A stretch of DNA of 64,000 nucleotides from Lucinisca nassula (taxonomy: Eukaryota > Mollusca > Bivalvia > Lucinida > Lucinidae), in assembly GCA_963580285.1 (NCBI GenBank), contig OY757010.1, positions 69,159,659 through 69,223,658 of the forward strand, read 5' to 3'. The first letter of the stretch is position 1, and each line of letters starts with the position of its first letter. Below the pieces are notes generated by a model, which was given only the letters and a program-made list of their open reading frames with translations, was not told the origin of the DNA and searched no databases. Shown here piece by piece: positions 1-9,600 of the stretch. Position numbers and translations under genes: made by a program.

Positions 1-1577
1 TGTCATATATATCTTCAATGTAAGTTTCACGGCCAAAATTTTGCTTAAGTATCTTATATGTACGCAATTTCCTCATTCCTTCATCACCTGATAAGCGTTT
101 GTACCAGAAGGATATATAACGTTCTTTCAGCTTATGTTTAATTGAATTAAGAAGGGCAAAAGAATTAAAGGTGCTATGGTTATTCCAAACATGAGAAACT
201 CCTAAGTCGTGTAAGATATTTTTAATGAATAAAGCCCAACGACTTTTATCCATACTGCTGTTTATTTGCTCCATGTAGGCTTTTGAGAGTAGTGTATCCC
301 TATTTGACTGTATGATATGCAACCAGAAGTTAAGACAGCTAGTTAATATTGTTATTAAGAGAGGGAATTGACCCAGTTCACTGTATACAGCGAAATTCGA
401 GGCTTTTGAATGTGTTCCAAGAACAAATTTACAAAAACGTGTATGTACTTTATCAAAATCATTAGTGCTTTTAAATGACAGCTCAAATAATTCGTCAATA
501 GATTTAGTTTGAAAAGAAGGTTTATAAGCAGACCAAACTTCACAACCATACAGGGCAATAGGTTTAACAAGTGCATCAAAAATATTTAAAATTGCTGAGG
601 GTTTTAGTGTTTTATTGAAGATACTCTGCTTAATAGAAAATAGAGCCCTACTGGCTTTCAAGCTTAGGTTTTTCTCTGCAACTGAAAACTTGCCCGTGTT
701 GGAGATATTTACACCAAGATATTTATATTGATTAACATATTCCAGAGCTTCTGCACCAACTACAAACTGTGCACTGTCTCTAGGCAGCCGGCCAGATTTT
801 GAAAACGTCATAACCTTCGACTTATTAATATTAATTGCCAAACCCCAATTCTTACAGAATTCATATACCTTATCTATATTGCTTTGTAAACCGCTCTCCG
901 AAGTTGACAATAAGACTAAATCATCTGCATACAATAAATGACTCACTCTAGAATCATCTAAAATTGGTGCATCATCAAAATTCATATTGTTCCCAATATC
1001 ATTAATAAATATATTGAATAACAAGGGACTGAGTACATTACCCTGGTGCACACCTTGAGTTATAGTAATGGGCTCAGTCAGAATATTTTTGCATTTTACA
1101 CGAGATATAGACCCTTGATACATTGATTTTAGTAGCTGAAACACATTTCCATTGATACCAGCTCTCTGCAATTTCAATAATAAACCCTCATGCCAGACAG
1201 TATCAAAGGCCTTCCTAAGATCAATGAAACATGCATAAAGTTTATTTCCTTTGCCATTTCTTTGAATATATTTATCAATTATTGTTTTTAGAATGAAGAT
1301 TTGGTCAGAAGTCCGGAAATGCTTTCTAAATCCTGCCTGTTCTCTGATAATAAATGATTTGTTTTCTAAATAATTGGAGATTCTACTATTTAAAACATGA
1401 CAAAATAATTTTCCAAAGCAACTGTTCAAAGTAATACCACGGTAATTGTTTGGGTCTACACCACTGCCCTGTTTATGAACAGGGACAATAATTCCTTCGG
1501 TCCAAGATGATGGAAATTGTCCTAGTTTTAAAAGTTTATTAAAAACATTAACTAAAAGGTGCACCGATTGGTTCGTT
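1..1577 (-). mobile_element. LINE-type non-LTR retrotransposon, reverse transcriptase 3' part, open frame running off the left edge
   Basis: Read on the minus strand from about 1577 to 1, one frame stays open for about 525 codons and leaves the window without a stop. It encodes a non-LTR reverse transcriptase: the region before the palm has NNYRGITL, then FIDLRKAFDTVWH, GVHQGNVLSPLLFN, the catalytic YADD (bases 920-931), and YLGVNIS followed by the thumb and a C-terminal part ending near position 1. An in-frame TAA at about 1578-1580 and the lack of an endonuclease domain show a 5' truncation, which is usual for LINE copies. The product would copy element RNA at a nicked target. The clade (Jockey/CR1-like or other) is not assigned. 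The lack of internal stops suggests a fairly young copy. Confidence 0.9.
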
Positions 1578-1580
1578 TAA

Positions 1581-1972
1581 AATAGAATAAAACGGAAATT
1601 CCGAGGTCATGGAAGGTGACCTTTTATGGGTCGTTGTCAGATCTAGGCGTACATAGTTCGGCTTAGATCGGGTTTCAATCAGATTGATTTTGATGTGTCA
1701 AGGAAAGAAATCTGATAATACCTTACTAAATTCTACAACCGGATTAGCAAACCTTCTATCGGCAATTAACCGGTCACATTAATTATATGCTTAGCACACT
1801 GGCAAACAGAGTAGACCAAGATCAGATGCCGCAGAATGCAGCGTCTGATCTGGGACTACACTGTTTGCTTAAAGAGCATAATTTATGTAGAACTTGACAC
1901 AAACAAAACAAACCTGACAACCTTGTAATTGGAAATGGACCCCTTGTCATACATGAGTAAAAATATTGTTTT
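1581..1972. other. No gene; short hairpin repeat inside
   Basis: No coding signal. Bases 1806-1880 form an imperfect hairpin (arms around CAGATGCCGC and GCAGCGTCTG) flanked by GGCAAACAG and CTGTTTGC. This is the core shared with the family A MITEs described below. The rest is unassigned. Confidence 0.5.
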
Positions 1973-2190
1973 TGAGGTTTTCCATCCCCGTCAAGACTTT
2001 TCAGGTAATTGCAGAGACGCTTCTTCCGATTTCGTGGGGGATTCACCAGACATTGTGATGATGACATCTCACGCCTTATCAACCGAACAACCGCTAAGTT
2101 AAGGGATGGCCCGACTCGCACCAGTCCAATGTTCGGTCAGTTACAGCTCTGTGCGGATTGTATTTCTCCAAGCCCCGATGGGCGGGGCAC
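1973..2190 (+). repeat. Dispersed repeat family E, partial copy
   Basis: Family E is about 290 bp. It starts near TTTAACGTCCCCGTCAACA, passes through a 'gagatgacatctcaagccctgtcgccc'-type segment and ends near AAGCCCCGATGGGCGGG. This copy is diverged and internally shortened. It may be SINE-like, but I see no RNA polymerase III boxes. Confidence 0.65.
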
Positions 2191-2287
2191 TTTGAAATAT
2201 GGTAACTTCGCCGAACGGTTCAGATTATATTATAGTTTTCTGCTTAGTATAGCCTTTATGTTTATGAACATTTCTCTTATATATGTT

Positions 2288-2512
2288 TCCGAGGCCCCGC
2301 CAATCGGAGCTTGGAGAAATAGATCGGAATGCATGGTGCTGAAAACGACCGCATATGAGTACTGATAAACAGCTTATTACGTCTAAGTCTGCCCAGACAA
2401 AGTGGTGCTTGTCGGACCGTGGTCTCTGCATATAAACACTATGGGTTTGTTTGGGCAGTAGTTCTTGAGATGTCATTTAATCTCAATGTCGGGAAAAAAT
2501 CCCACGCATACC
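2288..2512 (-). repeat. Dispersed repeat family E, inverted partial copy
   Basis: Same family as 1973-2190 in opposite orientation, so the two copies form an inverted pair about 100 bp apart. Starts at a GCCCCGCCAATCGGAGCTTGG-like end and runs to AATCTCAATGTCGG. Confidence 0.65.
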
Positions 2513-2663
2513 ATAACTTTTTTGGTTATGCAAATTGAAATCATGCTAACTGATATGAACATTTTTTTTTATCATGTTCAAGCATAAAGGACGGAAAATT
2601 CAAAATAAAAGCTATTGTTCGTTCGGGTCGACACTGTTCAGAGTCCATAGTATTTTAATGTCG

Positions 2664-2795
2664 ATAGCCCCCGCCCATCGGGGCTTGAAAATGGATGAGC
2701 TGCAAGATGCTTCCATGCAGAGCTGAAACCTACCCACACACAAGTACTGGTAAGCCGCTTACAAGATCTAAGCCTGCCCAGGCAATTGGGTGTGA
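2664..2795 (-). repeat. Dispersed repeat family E, end fragment
   Basis: Matches the end of family E (CCCCCGCCCATCGGGGCTTG, then the segment with ACCGCTTACAAGATCTAAGCC). It directly abuts the left arm of the fold-back repeat at 2800-3475. Confidence 0.6.
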
Positions 2796-2799
2796 GTCT

Positions 2800-3475
2800 C
2801 ATGCCATTTTTGAACAGGTGAATAAAACATCCCACGTCATTTTTTCAGGGTGCACAAAATGTCCAACATCTTTTTTTCAGGGTGGATAAAATGTCCCACA
2901 CGATTTTAACAGGGTGGACAAAACGTCCCATGCTATTTCCACAGGGTGGACAAAACATACCATATTTTGCTATAACTGGTATAAATGTTGGAAGTGATAA
3001 TATCAAGGTCAATGTCACTGTTGCTGCTTTAATAAAAACTTTGTCATCGCAACAGTGCCTATAGTTTTTGATGGATTTTAATATATCTTTACACAACTTT
3101 TGCAAATGATAACATCTCAACCAAGTTGGACTTTTGCCAGTTCAGTGTTTTCCAATATCATTTCAACAGGCAACAATTAGTTATTTATTAGATAGATTGG
3201 ACAATTCCTTTTTATTAAGTATAAAGATTCCCTTTTAGAGAATTAAACTCTATCTGCTAATTGAATATGGGGTGTTTTGTCCAACTTGTCGAAATAGCAA
3301 GGGACGTTTTGTCTATCCAGTCAAAATCATGTGGGACATTTTGTCCACAGTGAAAAAATTATGTTGGACGTTTTGTCCACCCTGAAAAAATGAAATGGAA
3401 CATTTTGTTCACCTGGTCAAAATGGCATGGGACGTTTTGTTTTGTCCATGGGACGTTTTGTCCGACTTCCGGTCA
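2800..3475. repeat. Fold-back repeat with arms made of a GTGGACAAAATGTCCC motif
   Basis: The left arm (about 2800-2970) holds four variants of a segment with GGGTGGACAAAACGTCCC. The right arm (about 3262-3440) carries the reverse complement in the same order, around a 290-bp centre with no similarity. The arms align almost end to end, with scattered substitutions. Open frames here are by-products of the repeat. It could be a MITE or fold-back transposon; I see no transposase and no clear target duplication. Confidence 0.75.
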
Positions 3476-3568
3476 CAAAATCAATCTTTGTCCAGTTTTC
3501 GAAGCTGTTGAATTTGACAAAAGAGTAATCCAAAAATTCTGTAGATCAAATTCGCGTAGACATTGAGT

Positions 3569-3798
3569 TAACACTTTTTTGTACCAAATGGAATCTTCCT
3601 CCTTATATATAGCAGGAGTCCATTTTGAAATTTAGGGGTGTAAGTTTGTGTTTTCTTCAAAATTTATTTGGGAAGTGGCTTAACTTTTAGCAAACAGTGT
3701 GGGCCCTGATCAGATGGCGCATTCTGCGGCTTCTGATCTGGGCCTGCACAATTTGCCAGGGTACCTATATTGGGGTTTCTGGTACTAAATTGGGTTGA
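3569..3798 (+). mobile_element. Family A MITE (piggyBac-like termini), complete
   Basis: Family A is about 225 bp. It starts TTAACCCTTTTTGTACCAAA, has a block with CCTCCTTATATATAGCAGGA and a central hairpin (CAGACGCCGC/GCGGCGTCTG type) between GCAAACAGTG and CACTGTTTGC, and ends GGTACAAAATGGGTTAA. The termini are inverted repeats bordered by TTAA, which is the target of piggyBac transposases, and there is no coding capacity. This copy is diverged at both ends. Confidence 0.75.
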
Positions 3799-3874
3799 AT
3801 CTAACAGTGTCTGTGTGTTGGATTTGACAAAGATTGGGCATGGACACGGCCTTCACCACTGTTTCCGTTCTTAC

Positions 3875-3998
3875 TTGAGTTGCATGTTGCATTCATTGCA
3901 TATGTAGCAGAAGGTATGGTAAGGTTTATTGCCCGCTTCTATCCTCTCCTCTCCGCATACACAGACTTATCACAGATCGCACACTTTTCACCACCACC
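3875..3998 (-). CDS. Orphan LIM-domain exon with a one-base frame break
   Basis: On the minus strand an acceptor (TTTTTCAG, ending at 3999) precedes GGTGGTGGTGAAAAG, and a donor GTAAGAAC follows 3875. The 124-nt exon encodes the first zinc module of a LIM domain: a CAIC pair, then an acidic stretch, then HTFC, YIC and NEC, i.e. the C-x2-C...H-x2-C-x2-C-x2-C pattern. LIM domains bind partner proteins through two zinc fingers. The reading frame shifts by one base in the purine-rich stretch near 3945, so the two halves lie in different frames. That may be a sequencing indel or decay. I found no other exon of this gene nearby. It may belong to the next gene downstream, or be a far 3' exon of the PsGEF-like gene. 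Confidence 0.65.
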
Positions 3999-4824
3999 CT
4001 GAAAAATGATAAACAGAATCTTACACTTGTGGCCATTTCATATGAAATTTATGAAACTCGCCAAAGGCTCGTGTCATAAATTTCATATGGAATGACCACT
4101 CGTGCAAGATCATCTATGTATTTTTTACCGTTCAAAGAAGTAAACATGTACAACGGTGCTGATTACCAAAGCCATGAAGGGCAGTCTCATCAGGATCTAC
4201 ACCATTTGCCAGCTGTCAACAACTTGGACAAAACACCTTTCTATGAGAATTGATGCACAGAATATAAAAGTTATGTTGCTTCTATCATAGCTTGATAGTC
4301 GCTAGCTTGGCCATTTTTTGATGTTTTTCTTTTCGGAATTATTTTGTTTCTAAGCACGTTTGGGACCATTCTGAGACATTCGAACAAAAAATTCCCAGAT
4401 AGGCAGTTCAGACTAAGAGCAGGCTGAAAACGCCAGCCAAATGCAAGATCTTGCGGTTGACATCCAATCATTAATCAGACATTATCGGTTAATTAGCCGA
4501 GCTATTTGGTTGAAATTTTATCCACGAATGTACAATTGCATTATCTATTAATTATGTAAGTAAAAGGATTTTTTAATTCGCGAATTAACAAATTATGATG
4601 GGTTATAAATGAATTAGCCAAATTGCAGCTGTCTGAACATCAGATCAGCCACAGCTTGTCGGAATTCTGGAGGATGTGTTTTGCCAAACACAATAATTTA
4701 GTGGTATCCATGGATAGACAATAAAATGACGTTTCAAAGGGCTCCGTTACGCTGCCCTATCTATTAGCATTGCATATTTACAGCAAAAATGAGCGAAAAG
4801 GGGGAAAATCATCAACGTTTTTCA
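3999..4824. other. Intergenic or intronic; one imperfect palindrome
   Basis: No supported gene. At about 4027-4110 two 30-35 bp arms built on CATATGAAATTTATGA are inverted around a few bases. A short family-D-like end (GATCTACACCATTTGCC) lies at about 4195-4213. The rest is unassigned. Confidence 0.5.
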
Positions 4825-5540
4825 CTATCCTAATGGTGCATCACCGTATCCAATGCCTGATCTTGGTATCCTACTGGTGCAGACGGTATTCAAGACCTGA
4901 TCCTGGTATCCTACTGGTGCAGAACGGTATTCAAGGCCTGATCCTGGTATCCTACTGGTGCAGAACGGTATTCAAGGCCTGATCCTGGTATCCTACTGGT
5001 GCAGTATGGTATCCAAGGCCTGAACCCGGTATTCAACTGGTGCAACACGGGATCCAAGGCCCGAACCCGGTATCCTACTGGTGCAACACGGTATCCAAGA
5101 CCTGACCCTAGTATACGTTTGGTGCAGCACGGTAGCCCAGGCCTGGTCCTGGTATCTTTACGGTGCAGCAAGGTATCCCCGGCCTGACCTTGGTATCCTA
5201 CTGATGCAGCACAGTATCCCAGGCTTGATCCTGGAATCCTACTGGTGCAGTACGGTATCTAAGGTATGGTATCTAAGGCCAAACCCTTGTATCCAGGTCA
5301 TCCTGGCATCATACACGTCCAGTACTGTATCCCAGGCCTGATCCTTGCATCCAACTGGTGCAGTATGGTACCCAAAGCCTTATTCTGGAACCTAAATGAT
5401 GCAGCACTGTATCCCTTGTCTGCTCCTTATCCTTATATCCTACTGGAGAAACATTCTCTCCCAGGCCTGATCCTGGTATCCTACGGTTGCAGCATGATCT
5501 CCCACACCTGATCTTGGTATCCTACGGGTGAAGCATGCTC
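4825..5540 (+). repeat. Minisatellite, 41-bp unit, about 17 copies
   Basis: Tandem repeat of a unit starting GGTATCCTACTGGTGCAG and ending GGCCTGATCCT. The first spacings are 40, 41 and 41 bp. Copies are nearly exact around 4905-5000 and drift to the right. 41 is not a multiple of three, so the overlapping open frames in all directions are artefacts of the array. Confidence 0.9.
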
Positions 5541-5657
5541 TAGCTCCCAGGCCTGTAATAGACAGTCCGAATACCTGTTTTTTTGTCAACAAGAATTCCA
5601 CCAAAGGCTGTGTTGCCCCTCTGAATGCCTTATAATAAACCATCTCATCTGGATCTA

Positions 5658-5659
<2 letters not shown>

Positions 5660-5714
<55 letters not shown>
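5660..5714 (+). repeat. (TG)n microsatellite
   Basis: About 27 uninterrupted TG units. It abuts the 3' end of the SINE-like unit read on the minus strand, where it appears as a (CA)n tail. Confidence 0.97.
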
Positions 5715-5717
<3 letters not shown>

Positions 5718-6035
5718 TCGAGTTTAACGTCGCTTTCAACAATTTTTTAGTCATATCACGACGGTGTCTGGTTGCGACAGGGAGCTCAATGCTCACTTTT
5801 ATAGTGCTGCCTCACTGAAGTATCATGTCCCAGACACATTACATGATACCACACCCAGTCACATTATCCTGACACTGGGTCAACCAGTCCTAGCTCTACC
5901 CCGTAAATCTGAGTGCCAAGCAAGGAGCAGCTAGTACCATTTTTAACGACTTTGGTATGTCGCGGCCCGGGATCGAACCCGTGACCTCCCGTTCCCTGGA
6001 GCGGACACTCTACCAACTGAGCTATCGGGGCCGGT
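5715..6035 (-). mobile_element. tRNA-derived SINE
   Basis: Read on the minus strand, 6033-5980 is a tRNA-like head. It has an A box (TAGCTCAGTTGG) and, about 40 bases on, a B box (GGTTCGATCCC), the internal promoter of RNA polymerase III. The body continues for about 250 bases to a conserved tail (complement of TTTAACGTCGCTTTCAACA) and a (CA)n run. There is no acceptor-stem closure, so it is not a tRNA gene. Confidence 0.85.
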
Positions 6036-6104
6036 ACCTGGATCTACAGTATTTGACAGACTGTGATAGATCTTGATTAAAAATCCGTGAAATGAACAAC
6101 CACT

Positions 6105-6345
6105 AAACCCCACTTTATATAGAGATTAATGTTTTTTTTTGCGGGTATACATTATTTTTCTTATTTCTGCTCCAAGCCACAGGTTGTGGGTACTTGTTAA
6201 TCAATGAGGCAGTTCTAATGAGAACCCACAACCTAGGTTGCAGTGTAAATAAGAAAAAAGTCACAGATTTTCATCAGAAAAGTAGTCATTTTAGAGCTGT
6301 GAAAAATGCACTATATCGCACAGGTGTGTTATCGTAATGTATTGA
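6105..6345 (+). mobile_element. Family C MITE
   Basis: Family C is about 230-250 bp. It has an outer segment with CCACTTTTATATAGTA and GGGGTATACATTATTTTTCTT, then a long hairpin whose arms carry TAGGTTGTGGGTACTC and TCTAACGAGTACCCACAACC around GAACCGCCTC/GAGGCGGTTC, then AATAAGAAAAA and a distal arm ending CACTATATCGCA...GTGTG. In this copy the hairpin centre is TTAATCAATGAGGCAGTTCT. Confidence 0.75.
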
Positions 6346-6444
6346 CAACAAAAATAGACTTATTCAGGAAACAGTAGTCAACTACAGATAGTCAGGTTTG
6401 TAATTGTTTAGCACCAAAAAACTGCTTTAAGTTAGAGCACTTAC

Positions 6445-6659
6445 TTTGCTTTCTTATGGCATGAATGCCTGCCGAATCTCTTAATAACGAGGGTTCTTGA
6501 AGTACTCTAAGATAGCCATCCGTCTCTTTCCTAGTTTGTAAGAGAATGTCTGTGAAGCGTGAAGAGGATATTGTGTATTTTAATCCACTGCTGTCAATCC
6601 CACTTAAACATGTCACCAGAAAATATTACATGGCGATCATCTTGACACAGCTGGAAAAC
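6445..6659 (-). CDS. PsGEF: PsGEF-like exon 14: start of PH domain, one-base frame break
   Basis: Acceptor TTCTTTATTGCAG precedes 6659 and donor GTAAGTGCTC follows 6445. The exon opens in phase 0 with VFQLCQDDRHVIFSGDMFKW, a PH first-strand pattern, then meets TGA. The frame one base on is open to the end with LLQTRKETDGYLRVLQEP, the expected PH continuation. Dropping one base near 6597 would make the exon continuous, so an extra T in the assembly or a real mutation is likely. It ends in phase 1, and no following exon was found. Confidence 0.8.
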
Positions 6660-9600
6660 CTGCAATAAAGAACCACTTAAACATGTCACTACAAAATGAA
6701 GAACAATCTATTGACAACTAACCATAGCAACAGATAAGATGTGTATTTTGTGATAATTGAAGGATAGTTTTCCTTATTTCTCCATATAAACCTGTGTTGT
6801 GAGTATTCATTAGATTTTTTGATTTTTGATTTGGTTTTACGGCTCTTTTAAGATGTTTTTCACTCATATCGAGCCGATCGTTAATCAGAGGTGGGCAAAA
6901 ACCTGGATACCCGGAGAAAAACCACCTGACCTTCCGTTGCAAAACTTGGTGTCTAACATGTGACCCAAGCCATTGGTATTCATAAGAACCACTCCGTCGA
7001 GGCGGTTCTAATGAATACCCACAACATAGGTTTTTATGGAGAATTGATCAAAGCTAATCTTCAGTTATCACAAAATACCCACCTAAACTTTTGCTATGAA
7101 CTACATTTGTACGAAACTGCTTGTAAAGAAAATGTTGCATTATGAAATTCAAGAACTGTTTTTTCCACAACGTTTAAAACTTGCCATGGATATCATTTTA
7201 ACAGCTGGTATGACACAATTCTCAACTACCAAGTACAGCATATATTTGTGAAGAACTTTGATTCTCAAATTTATCATCATAAATTTATCATCATATATTA
7301 ACCTATCTATTTGTCAGACACCTTAAGAATGTTTTTAAGTTGTAAAATAATTAAATTACAAAACAATTTGTTCAATTTAACATTCAAGCTTTTCCAAATA
7401 AAAGTGAAGGCAATGACCAGGAATCTATACAATTTACTACCCCACACCTCCCATCAGAGACACCAAAGGGAAAGAAACGCGGACACAAAATAAATAAACC
7501 CTAATGGAAACACTACTATCGGAAAGCCAAAAGGACAGCTTTACCTTTCCCACAAAATGGCCAAATGGCTATCCAAAATGAAACTATATAAGTGATACAC
7601 ACATTCAAAGATAACAAAGATCAACCATGACAGAAGAACCACCTTGGAATGGTCAGTAAAACGTATTTCACTGGGGGTGGGGGTGGTAAACTATAACAAA
7701 GATAAACCCTGACAGAAGAACCACAAGTGCTGTAACCCAATCAAACAAAGGTAAACTGCAATGCAAAGGCCTTTCTTTAAAAAAACAAAACAAAACAAAA
7801 CAAAAACAATTCAAACTGAGAACACTTACCGGCATATTTGGTGGAACTATGAGTCTGTCTTGTTTTTTCTTTACCTCAACATCTAGTATTCTGGATGTCT
7901 GTACCGACCATGTAGATGACGAAGATGCCGTCCGCTTTGACCTTGAACTACTACGGCTACAGCTGCTGGAGGACGCGGATTTCATACTACTGCCTGTGAA
8001 ACTTGCCTTGCTCTCGCGAGATGCCAGGGAAGACACGCTGTTGACACTTTCACAGCTGTAGTTGGTTATGTTGTTAGCACATTCTTGTAAACCTTAAATA
8101 ACCATAGCAACAGATAAGGTAAGTATGCTGTGATAATTGAAGGATAGTTTTTGTCATTGCTCCATAAAAACCTATGTTGTGGGTATTCATTAAAACCACC
8201 TCGACGGGGTGGTTCTAATGAATGCCAATGGATCGGGTCACACGTGAGACACCAAGTTCTGCAACGGAAGGTCAGGTGATTTTTCTCTGGGTACTCTGGT
8301 TTTCGACCACCTCTGAATAACGATCGGCTCAATACGAGTGAAATAATCCTAAAAGGGCCGTAAAACCAAAATCAAAAATAAAAAAAATCTATGTATTTGT
8401 ATTTTCTACACCCAATGTTTCTATAGGATACCAGCCTTCTATAGTTAGAGATCACCTTTGGAATGTTGTCTACCACTTTCGAACAGTCCCAAAGGTGTTC
8501 TGAATTCATGAATTTTACTGTATTCTCCTACAGGAACAGATGAGGGTCATGATATAAATATTTCACACAGAACTCAACATAACCTTGAAATTTTTCCAAC
8601 TCATCACAAAAACAAGCCTATATAATTTTGAACCCCTTGAACCCCACTTTTATATAGTAAAACTTGTGTTTACAGGGGTAAAACATTTTTCTTATTTCTG
8701 CTCTAAAATATAGATTGTGGGTACTCATAAGAATTGCCTCGATGAGGCGGTTCTTAGGAGCACACACAGTCTATATTTTGAGAAGAAATAAGAAAAAATA
8801 TCACAATTTTCCATCTTAAAATTTTCTTTTTTCGGCGGTAAAGTTTACAGTGTATTTGTATAGGCGTGTTTTCAAATATACATTTATATTAACATGATGC
8901 CAGCATACCTTGACATTGTAACATTTTAGCAAGCAATTTCTGTATTTGAGTATGAGAAAGGTACCAATGGTTAACCCTTATCCTACTGAATATTTGAATT
9001 AGCCACACCCATTTCTGACTATCAGCCAATCAGATTACATGATATAATGTTTTCATTCAAATTCACAAACTGAATGACAATGTAGATTCTGATCAGACGG
9101 CTTCTTCAGAAGCCATCTGATCAAGATTTACACTGTTTACAAAGGTTGGGTTGTCGTGAATAGGAGGATAAGGGTTAACCCACTTTGTACAGGAAACCCC
9201 AAAACGGGTACCCAGGCAAACAGTGCAGGTCCAGATCGGATGCGACAGAACGCGGCGTCTGATCAGGACCTCCACTGTTTCCTTAAAGTTCAGCCATTTT
9301 CCAAATCAATTTTGAAGGAAACACAACCTGACACCCTTAAATTTTAAAATGGACTCCTGCTATATATAAGGAGGAAGATTCCATTTGGTACAAAAAGGGT
9401 CCATCTCTCCCTCTATCTTCTTCACTGAAGCATATTTTCAAAAGGTATGTCCATGATTTTGCATTCTGTGAATATATGGGCAAGTGATACTGCTTGGATT
9501 ATTTCATTTTCTTTATTCATTTACTTAATTATTTTACAAGGCCGTACCTTCAACAACTTGTTTTAAACAGGTATAATCTTCACTTTCTTCTGAGGTGTTC

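Noticed and set aside
2009..2365. 118-codon plus-strand frame
   Set aside because: Covers an inverted pair of family E repeats; no protein similarity.
4770..5796. Overlapping open frames on both strands over the 41-bp minisatellite and TG repeat
   Set aside because: All are by-products of a repeat whose period is not a multiple of three; the poly-His-Thr stretch is the TG run read in frame.
5980..6035. tRNA gene candidate with A and B boxes
   Set aside because: No cloverleaf closure or acceptor stem, and continuous with a SINE body and (CA)n tail.
8909..8939. Possible 31-nt microexon of the PsGEF-like gene (acceptor AAATACAG, donor GTATGCTG)
   Set aside because: Its length fits the missing phase exactly and one frame reads like DH sequence, but the frame required by exon 12 meets TAA. 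Only an extra indel would save it.
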